In this document: positions 38,401 to 44,329 of the stretch, piece after piece
Layout: each line of letters starts with the position of its first letter
How positions within the stretch are numbered: position 1 is the first letter of the stretch
Source of the DNA: a bacterium
GTDB lineage: Bacteria; Myxococcota_A; Polyangia; Nannocystales; Nannocystaceae
Assembly: GCA_024742475.1 (NCBI GenBank)
Contig: JANSYI010000002.1
Coordinates: 1-64,000, forward strand
Length of the DNA stretch: 64,000 nt
Direction of reading: 5' to 3'
Made by a program: the position numbers and the translations under genes
Notes under the pieces: model-generated
What the model was told of the DNA's origin: nothing
The model's input: only the letters and a program-made list of their open reading frames with translations
Database searches by the model: none

Positions 38401-38902
38401 CCTGCGGATCGATCGCCTCGATCTGCGCGACCGCCTCGGTCCCCAGGCGAAGCGCCTCGTCGTAGCGACCCTGGACGAAGGCCGTGAACGCCTCGGCCGC
38501 GCTCCGGTTCGCCTGGTCGAGCGGCGTCTGGGCGTCCGCGCGCTGAGGCTTGGGCTCGGGCTTCGCTTCGCCTCGTGCGGCCTTGACCTTCGAGAGGATC
38601 GCGTCGGCCTCGGCGTTTCGACCTAGCTTCATCAGGGAATCCACCGTGACGACGACCACAGGCGCCACGACCTTTCCCTCGCCCCAGCCGAAGGCCGGCC
38701 CGAACACGGCGAGCGCGGCCTGCCCGTGTTTGGCCGCCTGCGCCCACTGGCCCTGCTGGTGGTAGCCCAACGCGAGCCCCGCATCCTCCACGGCGGCGGT
38801 GAGCTCGGCCTTGCTCGGTGCCGCGCGTGCGTGCGCGGTGGGGGCCGCTGCGAGGCCGAGACAGGCCCCGAGCGCCGCAGCTGCGAGCCGGCGGAGAAAC
38901 AT
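35408..38902 (-). CDS. Exported TPR-CHAT protease with C-terminal beta-barrel
   Basis: The 1164-residue protein has a signal peptide (residues 1-26) and TPR repeats (about 40-430). A CHAT caspase-like domain (about 620-945) follows with the catalytic pair His781 (HVATHGFF) and Cys860 (LSACETG). The last part (about 980-1164) has alternating hydrophobic strands (IQLGLDYSRQLW, LEFVFGVDVFPF, VLVGLRGGISKPYY, WQVGIDIG), like an outer-membrane beta-barrel ending the chain. CHAT proteases are usually cytosolic; this one should be exported, perhaps held in the outer membrane. GAGG precedes the ATG. It is coupled to the DUF4384 lipoprotein gene. Confidence 0.88.
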   Translation of the reverse strand: MFLRRLAAAALGACLGLAAAPTAHARAAPSKAELTAAVEDAGLALGYHQQGQWAQAAKHGQAALAVFGPAFGWGEGKVVAPVVVVTVDSLMKLGRNAEADAILSKVKAARGEAKPEPKPQRADAQTPLDQANRSAAEAFTAFVQGRYDEALRLGTEAVAQIEAIDPQAKSLPQMRSMLASLHHQRLEFSSARALLEANLQASRAAGDLVAQGRWTRELASNALLQGKLSEAHEGYTRAAALGVRADDLATQASAEGGLGDVAELRDDQRAALAHYRRALAMHERRPDIGATHLVAPLHDLGVALEEAGQFEEAEAMLTRAVAIAERGFGKHTPATWSTKHALGRLYRSKGDHDAAVVLFEQVLSEQEAQLAPTSPGIAATLNHLAESLWARGDAPPRIVGLATRAAEIHEHQMSTVLRSGTEGQKRAYLERYTSGSDRILSYAVRDARIDPGAVRLGAATVLRRKGRLLDAVSDQFALLRERADASTRAKLERLAAVQAQLSALALRGPDGQLGAGEHAALTKSLRAELERLDGELADVVPPDERSTVQLHEVAAQLDADEALVEFATYRPFDVNFASMNTAFGAERYAAFVVHGDGTTAVVDLGEAARVDEAIVAYRRVLANPRSDPRRIGAQLHGWLVAKFEPHLAGKTSVYLSPDGMLNLLPFAALVDEKGRFLVERYAFTYLSSGRDLLRLSKTERPREAPLLVGSPEFSSGGSGGSAGTRSAGLSDLVFPPLPGTAEELDALSKVVPGAVVRRGAEATESVIKSAHGPLVLHVATHGFFLADTREAARGGRGVTYVKGEAFVPPSTAENPLIRSGLALAGANLRSGPDGQDGILTALELASTDLHGTELVVLSACETGVGEVRNGDGVYGLRRALVIAGSRSQLMSLWQVDDEATRDLMTDYYEKVDRGLGRSEALRKVQRKMLRKKATAHPYYWAAFIPSGDAGALELELPEAKQPGRRERPSGALREYWADSFDGALLTVGGSYLGVVGTPRLEGAAADHRRGWDLRVRGFTRPHIQLGLDYSRQLWRVPSSPRRTKVNVNHLEFVFGVDVFPFPYAWKVRPALVPYGALGLAWGRNRDSPPGELGRDDALLGGFGATFGTDVVLYINPRGKVLVGLRGGISKPYYRLRSDGDRLPYDTAFPRALRWQVGIDIGATP

Positions 38903-38974
38903 CGACCCTCGGGCACTGCGAGCGACGGGCCAACCGTGCCCGGCCCCGACTTCGCGCCCCTTACGCCCCGCGAT

Positions 38975-38992
38975 GGTCAGTCATTTCTGACC
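38975..38992. promoter_or_regulatory. Perfect dyad GGTCAG-N6-CTGACC upstream of the CHAT gene
   Basis: An 18-bp element with perfect 6-bp arms lies about 72 bp before the CHAT start (38902, minus) and 109 bp before the divergent lipoprotein start (39101, plus). Nothing else is in this 198-bp intergenic stretch, so it is a candidate operator. It could instead be a short hairpin. Confidence 0.35.
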
Positions 38993-39100
38993 GGCGGCCC
39001 CGACACGTCTGGTTTCCAGCACCACCACACGTCGGTGCAGGTAGGACTCCAAGGCGTCTCCCCCCTTGCGCCGCACGAAGCCTAGGTGTGTTCTTGGGTC

Positions 39101-40111
39101 GTGAAGCGAGCTCATTGGGGGAGCCTGGCCTTGGTTCTCGTCCTCGCCGGGTGCGAAGAGGACGACGACGCAGGCATCGATGCCACCGACTACGCGCAGC
39201 GAGAGCGCGAGGCGATCTGCGACTACCGCGTTCGCTGCGGGTTCTCGTTCGACCGCGACTCATGCCTCGAATCGGTCGAGCGCGACCGCGGGACCGTGCA
39301 GGCGATCGGAGGGATCGATGCCGACCGCGTCGACTACGACCCTGCCGCGGCGCTCGCGTACATCGAGCTGCTCGAGACGATCGGATGCGAGGGCACGATC
39401 GCCAACGGACGAGAGATTCAAGAGGCCGAAGCCGCCGTCGTCGACGGACAGGTCCCCGCCGGAGAGTCGTGCTTCGCGGACAGCGAGTGTGCAGGCGTCG
39501 GATCGATCTGCGACCAGACGGGATGCGGCGGGCAGATCTGCTGCATGGGCACGTGTACCGAGGTCGAGACGCTGCCGTTGGGCTCGGCGTGCCCGCTGTT
39601 CCCCGTCGATACCGACCGACTCACCGCGTTCTGCGAGGACACGGCCTACTGCGCTCCGCCACCCGACGACGGCAGCGGCGAGCCGGCGCAGATGGGCACC
39701 TGCCAGCCGCGCGCCGACAACGGCGAGCCGTGCGAACGCAACGACGCGTGCCTCGACGGCCAGCGGTGCGCCATGGGCCAGTGCTTCGTGCTCTCCGAGT
39801 CGGGGCAGCAATGCAACCCGACGCTCGAGTCCGGCTCGTGCCTCGAGGTCAACGAGGTCTGCGACATGGCATCGGGCACCTGTGTCGACGCGCCGGGCGA
39901 CGGCCTGCCGTGCGTCTTCGGACGCTGTCAGCCCTTCGCAGAGTGCGTCGAGGACGTCTGCGTGTTGCGCCCGCGCGCCGGCGAGTCGTGCGAAGGCACG
40001 CCGCCGTGCCAAGGAGACCTGCAGTGCCGTGACGGGATCTGCCAGCTCGAGCCCGTGGTCTTCGTGTGCATCGAGGGCGAACCGCCTCCGCCTCCCGAAG
40101 ACGGAGAATGA
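39101..40111 (+). CDS. Cys-rich lipoprotein
   Basis: The 336-residue product, from a GTG at 39101, has lipobox LAGC (VLVLAGCEED). It then carries a helical domain (about 25-110) and a long Cys-rich part with about 28 Cys in short modules (GESCFADSEC, GEPCERNDAC, GESCEGTPPC). The modules resemble those of Dickkopf/EGF-like repeats in many myxobacterial surface proteins. Probably an outer-membrane or surface protein stabilised by disulfides; function unknown. Confidence 0.75.
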   Translation: MKRAHWGSLALVLVLAGCEEDDDAGIDATDYAQREREAICDYRVRCGFSFDRDSCLESVERDRGTVQAIGGIDADRVDYDPAAALAYIELLETIGCEGTIANGREIQEAEAAVVDGQVPAGESCFADSECAGVGSICDQTGCGGQICCMGTCTEVETLPLGSACPLFPVDTDRLTAFCEDTAYCAPPPDDGSGEPAQMGTCQPRADNGEPCERNDACLDGQRCAMGQCFVLSESGQQCNPTLESGSCLEVNEVCDMASGTCVDAPGDGLPCVFGRCQPFAECVEDVCVLRPRAGESCEGTPPCQGDLQCRDGICQLEPVVFVCIEGEPPPPPEDGE

Positions 40112-40275
40112 AGACGGGGAATGAGCCGCGTCGCCGTCGAAGGTAGGCGGGCGTAACCCAGGGTGTTCGAACGACCTACGCGATCGCGCGCGGAGTCGAA
40201 CACGGGTCGTCGAAAAGCGACACGACTGGGGGGAGTCTTCCGCGGCACGACTCACGACTTTGGTACAGTGTCGTG

Positions 40276-40734
40276 GTGAGAAGGCGGAAGGGAGCAACGG
40301 CGGGCGTGTTGGCGGGGCTGGGCGTGCTCGCCCTCGCGGCGATGAGCGTGGGCATGCCAGACGCGTGCGGCATCGGTTCGAGCGAGTTCATCGGCCCCGA
40401 GGGTGGCGTGGTGATCTCCGAGGACGGCCGGCTGAGTCTGGAGGTCCCCGAGGGCGCGCTGTCCGAGCCCACCGAAGTCTCGGTCGAGCAGGTGGAGTGT
40501 GAGGACGACGGGCAGGCCGACTGCTACGCCGTCGGTCCAGCCAGCGTGCAGTTCTCCCGCCCCGTGCAGGTCGTCTACGAAGCTGGGGAGCTCGAGACGA
40601 TGGAGGGCGTCACGCTCTTGGTCAAGGGCTCGACCGGCTGGATGCGCATGCCGGACGCCCAGAGCGATCCCGAGGACGAGATCGTGATGGGGACGATCAT
40701 GTTCGCCTCGTCGATCTCCGTGGATGCACGCTAG
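40276..40734 (+). CDS. Small exported protein with ZU5-like domain
   Basis: The 152-residue product has an N-terminal signal-type helix (AGVLAGLGVLALAAMSVG). A single domain of about 110 residues follows with the ZU5-type pattern: GPEGGVV, then LSLEVPEGALSEPTEVSVEQ, and VGPASVQFSRPVQV. ZU5 domains are beta-sandwiches used in protein-protein contacts. Two tandem GTGs (40273, 40276) can start it; TACAGT ends exactly 6 nt before the second, which was chosen. The stop is 11 nt inside the next gene. Confidence 0.7.
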   Translation: MRRRKGATAGVLAGLGVLALAAMSVGMPDACGIGSSEFIGPEGGVVISEDGRLSLEVPEGALSEPTEVSVEQVECEDDGQADCYAVGPASVQFSRPVQVVYEAGELETMEGVTLLVKGSTGWMRMPDAQSDPEDEIVMGTIMFASSISVDAR

Positions 40735-42040
40735 CGCGAGCCCGGACCGAGTCCTTTGGGTGGGCGAGGACCCACCCGACGCGTCGCCGCACCTGACGTT
40801 CGTCGTCGAAACCGACCCGGGCGTCGCCTGCGAGCGCGCGCGGGCGGAGTCGTGGAGTGCGGTCGTCGTCGAGGGCGGCGATCCCGAAGCGGTCCGCGAC
40901 GTGCTCGCAGCGGCCCGCGAGGGCGGTCGCGGCGGGTGCAGGATCGCGGCCGCCTCGTACGAAGAGCTGCCGACCCTCGTTCGCGTGGTCGACGACGGCG
41001 TGATCGAGCGCGTGCTGGCGCGTCCGGTGGAAGCAGCTCAGCTCGCGCGGACGCTTCACGGCGAATCGCCCAGCGAGTCCGTCGTCGCCCGGCGAGCACT
41101 CAACGCTCCCGAGGCACTCAGCGACGCGGCGGTCGACGAGCGGCTGCGCCAGGTGGTCGCGCGCATCGTCGACATCCCGACCGCGGTGATCCGGCCGATC
41201 GCCCAGAGCGAGACGGTGCCGGCGGTGCAGCTGGTCGTCCCGGTCACCGAAGCCCTGCTCGAGCTTCAGCGCGACTTCCCTCGCCTCCTCGGGTGGCCGC
41301 TGAAGGCGCGTGGATCGGCGACGGGCATCACCTACCGAAAGCACCCCGTGCGCAAGATCCTCGGCGACGTGTCGGAATCGCAGGAGGTCTACTGCCTCGG
41401 TCGCGACAACTTCGCCTACGTCGCCTGTTTTCCGTGGGCTGGCGGCGAGAAGATCACGGTGGTGATCGGTGTGCACGACCCGACCTCGGGCAGGGTCGAA
41501 GCGCTCCAGCAGCACGCCATCGCACAGGCGCTCGAGTTCCCGCTGCCGAGCCGACACCGAAAATCCCCGCTGCTCTTCTACGACCCCGACTACGACTGGG
41601 TCATCACCAAGAACTACGTCGGCCCCGATCGCCGTCGCACGCGGACCCCGTTCCTCAACCGCTACGCGTTCCGAGGTCGACGCAAGGAGCTCATCCCCAA
41701 CGAGTTCCGCACCGCAGGCGCCTTCGTCGACCACGCACCTCGATGGGCGTGGATCGGCGCCCTCCTCTTCATGGCGCTGTTCACGTTCGACACCGTGATG
41801 ACCGCGGTGAGCGTGGGTGAGGGCAGCGTCGCAGAGCTCAACCCCGCCATGCGCTGGGCGCTACAGAAGGGGCTGACCGTCTTCCTCACCTCCAAGACGC
41901 TGCTCGCCGTCGGCGTCGTCGTGGTGCTGCTTCGATGGCACCTGTGGCGCCCCGGTCGATGGATCTTTGCCGCGTGCTTGGCGATCTATCTTGCGATCGA
42001 CATCAACTGGCTGATGCTGATGGCGACTGGCGCGGTCTAG
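40724..42040 (+). CDS. Membrane protein with receiver-like N-terminus and DUF5658 C-terminus
   Basis: The 438-residue protein starts with a receiver-like alpha/beta region (about 8-110) that lacks a clear phospho-Asp (VVVEGGD instead of a lone Asp after the strand). The middle part (about 140-290) is alpha/beta, possibly GAF-like. A Lys/Arg-rich stretch (GPDRRRTRTPF) precedes the C-terminal membrane domain, which matches DUF5658 (FDTVMTAVSVG, AELNPAMRWAL, LTSKTLLAVG). Function unknown. The ATG lies inside the end of the ZU5 gene, so the two are coupled. Confidence 0.72.
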   Translation: MHASASPDRVLWVGEDPPDASPHLTFVVETDPGVACERARAESWSAVVVEGGDPEAVRDVLAAAREGGRGGCRIAAASYEELPTLVRVVDDGVIERVLARPVEAAQLARTLHGESPSESVVARRALNAPEALSDAAVDERLRQVVARIVDIPTAVIRPIAQSETVPAVQLVVPVTEALLELQRDFPRLLGWPLKARGSATGITYRKHPVRKILGDVSESQEVYCLGRDNFAYVACFPWAGGEKITVVIGVHDPTSGRVEALQQHAIAQALEFPLPSRHRKSPLLFYDPDYDWVITKNYVGPDRRRTRTPFLNRYAFRGRRKELIPNEFRTAGAFVDHAPRWAWIGALLFMALFTFDTVMTAVSVGEGSVAELNPAMRWALQKGLTVFLTSKTLLAVGVVVVLLRWHLWRPGRWIFAACLAIYLAIDINWLMLMATGAV

Positions 42041-42057
42041 CAGCCTCGGGCTGCTAG
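42037..42057. terminator. Bidirectional hairpin holding both stop codons of convergent genes
   Basis: A perfect 9-bp stem (CTAGCAGCC / GGCTGCTAG) with a 3-nt loop covers 42037-42057. The plus-strand stop TAG (42038-42040) is in the left arm and the minus-strand stop (42054-42056) in the right arm. No T-run follows on either side, so it may act as a roadblock or 3'-end stabiliser rather than a classical terminator. Confidence 0.55.
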
Positions 42058-42581
42058 GGAAACTGCGCCATGATCTTGCCGACCGCCTCGTTGACGATGG
42101 CGTCGGGATCGTCGGTCTTCTTGAGCCACTTCGAGGTGCTGCCGTGCCACACCTCTTTGTCGGTCTCGCGGTCGAGCAGATAGATGTTCAGCGTGCCTTC
42201 CGTCTGCTTGGCCCCTGGACCCTCGGTGAAGTTGCTCGTCCGGTCGCCCCCTTCGAGGCGGTAGCGCATGCGGGTTCCCACCGAGAAGGCGACCATGACC
42301 TGCGCTGCCTCTGGGTCGACCTTTTCCATGCCGCGCGCCTCGAGCTCCCGCTCGATGGCGGCCCGGACCCGCATCTCGTTCTCCTTGGTGCGGACGTTGG
42401 GCTGGTCCTTGCCGAAGGTGATCAGCACCGGCTCGTCGGTGACCCAGGCGTAGGAGCTGACGGCGCCGAAGTCGTAGCCGGCGTCCTTCTCGACGACGGG
42501 CGCCGACGAGGCGCAGCCGTAGAGCCCAACGGAGCCCAGCAAGACGGCGGACATGAGGACAGAGCGCATCGTGGTGCCCAT
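42054..42581 (-). CDS. DUF4136 lipoprotein
   Basis: The 175-residue product has a signal peptide with lipobox LYGC (VGLYGCASS) and the DUF4136 fold. Conserved pieces are YDFGAVSSYAWVTDEP near the start and NIYLLDRETDKEVWHGS later, with VNEAVGKIMAQFP as the final helix. DUF4136 lipoproteins are outer-membrane or periplasmic proteins of unknown function. An ATG at 42569 is an alternative start. A TATACT hexamer lies 10 nt before the chosen ATG. Confidence 0.85.
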   Translation of the reverse strand: MGTTMRSVLMSAVLLGSVGLYGCASSAPVVEKDAGYDFGAVSSYAWVTDEPVLITFGKDQPNVRTKENEMRVRAAIERELEARGMEKVDPEAAQVMVAFSVGTRMRYRLEGGDRTSNFTEGPGAKQTEGTLNIYLLDRETDKEVWHGSTSKWLKKTDDPDAIVNEAVGKIMAQFP

Positions 42582-42694
42582 GGTGCCGCGCAGTATACGG
42601 CGTCTGGCGCCGACCGCTCGGGCCAGCTGGGAATTCGTCCCTTCCGGTGCGACTTGGGCCCCGGGCGTCCGTCATGATCTTCGCAGGTCGAGCC

Positions 42695-43129
42695 ATGTCC
42701 GCGTCGTGTCCGTCCAACGAGTCTGAACTGCCCTGTGCGCACTGCGAGACGCCTCTGCACGCCGAGGTTCAGTTCTGCTTCGAATGTGGAGCGCCGGTGC
42801 TCCCCGAGCTGCTGTTGCCGCGGGCCCCGGCCGGAGCCGACGAGGAGCTCCGTACCGCGGCGTTCTCGCCTGTGAGCATCCGCCCAAACGAGGCCGAAGC
42901 GCTGGCGCCCGGCGAGACCATCGAGATCGAATCCATCGCCAAGGACGTCGTGGTCGAGGAGGTCCCGATCGATCTCGACGAGCTCGAGGCCGATTCCGCG
43001 GCCGCCCGTCCGGTCGCCGATCCCCACGGCACGGTGGTCGCGGCGGCCCCCGACCGGCCCATGCCGTTCTGGCCAGCGCCGCCCAAGGGCGAGACCGTCG
43101 TCGCGCCGCCTCCCGTCCGCGCAGGTTGA
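42695..43129 (+). CDS. Zinc-ribbon protein of unknown function
   Basis: The 144-residue product has two CxxC pairs at its N-terminus (CAHCETPLHAEVQFCFECG), a zinc-ribbon layout. An acidic, Pro-rich, probably unstructured region of about 110 residues follows. No signal peptide is present. Such short proteins often act as adaptors in myxobacterial signalling, but no partner is evident. Upstream ATG at 42674 and GTG at 42647 could extend it; the ATG at 42695 has AGG about 9 nt before it and starts just ahead of the zinc ribbon. Confidence 0.6.
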   Translation: MSASCPSNESELPCAHCETPLHAEVQFCFECGAPVLPELLLPRAPAGADEELRTAAFSPVSIRPNEAEALAPGETIEIESIAKDVVVEEVPIDLDELEADSAAARPVADPHGTVVAAAPDRPMPFWPAPPKGETVVAPPPVRAG

Positions 43130-43161
43130 TTCGCCGGGCGCGGGCGCGCAACGATGCGCCG

Positions 43162-43443
43162 ATGTCCGAGTGGTTCGTCTACGTGCTCGTCTCCCTGACG
43201 AACGGCCGGACCTACGTCGGCGTGACGAACGACCTGCGGCGCAGGCTCGACCAGCACAACGGCCGACTCCCCGGTGGCGCCAAGTCGACGCGACAGGCCC
43301 GCCCCTGGCGCGTGGGCTGCACGCACGGCCCGTTCGAGACCAAAGGCGAGGCGCTCAGCGCCGAGTTTCGGCTCAAGAAGTTCCGAGGTCTCGAGCGGCT
43401 CCGGGTGAGCGGCGAGCGACTCAGCCGAACCGAAACCGCATGA
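43162..43443 (+). CDS. GIY-YIG nuclease-superfamily protein (UPF0213-like)
   Basis: The 93-residue protein is a single GIY-YIG domain: FVYVLVSLTNGRTYVGVTND supplies the strands with the two Tyr, and RRRLDQHN the next conserved helix. It resembles the small stand-alone UPF0213 proteins, which may act on DNA. The ATG at 43162 has no clear ribosome binding site. The 3' end overlaps the convergent DUF481 gene by 23 nt. Confidence 0.85.
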   Translation: MSEWFVYVLVSLTNGRTYVGVTNDLRRRLDQHNGRLPGGAKSTRQARPWRVGCTHGPFETKGEALSAEFRLKKFRGLERLRVSGERLSRTETA

Positions 43444-44278
43444 ATCCGCTGAAGACGACGTCGGTCTGCTCCACGGTGCGCGGCGGTCGGCTGTCGTAGC
43501 GAACCTCGAGGTCCGTGCCGAGCGAGAACAACGTGGTGACCTTGCCTTCGAACTGGATGCCGGTGTTGAGGCGAACGTCGGCGAAGTCGTCGAACCGCGG
43601 CTGCACGTAGGTCGTGCTGCCGAAGAGAAGCTTGCCGTCCAGCGCGTCGAGCTGCATGGAGAGGTAACTCGTCCAGCGATGGTTGACGGTCTCGGAGGGG
43701 TGCGGATCGGGGGTGAAGACGACGCAGTCGTCGACGCCGTCGTCGGGGTCCGCGTCGCTGCATCCCTCGATGGCGTTGACCTCGTACTCCACCATGTATC
43801 CGCTGCCCCCCCATAGCCGGAACATGTTGCGATGGACCGCCTCCCAGCGCGCGCCGCCTCCGGTGAGCATGCGCGAGCGGAGGTTGGTGAAGGCGTTGTA
43901 CTGCGCCTGCACGAAGACCTCGGCGCCGACCCTGGGCACGAACATCCGCGTGTAGCGGACGTGCATGAAGCCGTTGTCGGCGATCGGGTTGCCAGCGAAG
44001 GTCGCGAACGCAAGGTTGCTCGACAGCAGCCAGCGGTCCCGCATGAAGGGCGGACGCGTGGTGTCGCGGTGCGGATGGAACGTCCGGTACTGCACGCCGC
44101 CGGCGAAGTTGAGCTCCCGCTTGACCACGTTGCCCTCCTTGACGCCCCCTCCGAGGTCGGCGTTCGCGCTCCACCCGCGCTTCTCGGTGGTGGAGGCGAT
44201 GCGTTCCATGTTGACCGGGCTGGCCCACGCGACCGAGGGCAGCAAGCACAGGCCGAATGCGGCGAGGCGGGCCTTCAT
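43421..44278 (-). CDS. DUF481 outer-membrane beta-barrel protein
   Basis: The 285-residue product has a signal peptide (MKARLAAFGLCLLPSVAWA). The body is made of amphipathic strands typical of DUF481/YdiY proteins: WSANADLGGGVKEGNVVKR, then many strands, ending with VVFSGFMRFRFG with a terminal Phe-rich strand as in outer-membrane porins. An insert (about 165-195, with two Cys and many Asp) may bind metal. TACAAC ends 6 nt before the ATG. Confidence 0.85.
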   Translation of the reverse strand: MKARLAAFGLCLLPSVAWASPVNMERIASTTEKRGWSANADLGGGVKEGNVVKRELNFAGGVQYRTFHPHRDTTRPPFMRDRWLLSSNLAFATFAGNPIADNGFMHVRYTRMFVPRVGAEVFVQAQYNAFTNLRSRMLTGGGARWEAVHRNMFRLWGGSGYMVEYEVNAIEGCSDADPDDGVDDCVVFTPDPHPSETVNHRWTSYLSMQLDALDGKLLFGSTTYVQPRFDDFADVRLNTGIQFEGKVTTLFSLGTDLEVRYDSRPPRTVEQTDVVFSGFMRFRFG

Positions 44279-44329
44279 GCGCGCGTTGTAGCCGAACTCG
44301 CCGGCAGCCTCAATCGTCGGCGGGCACGA

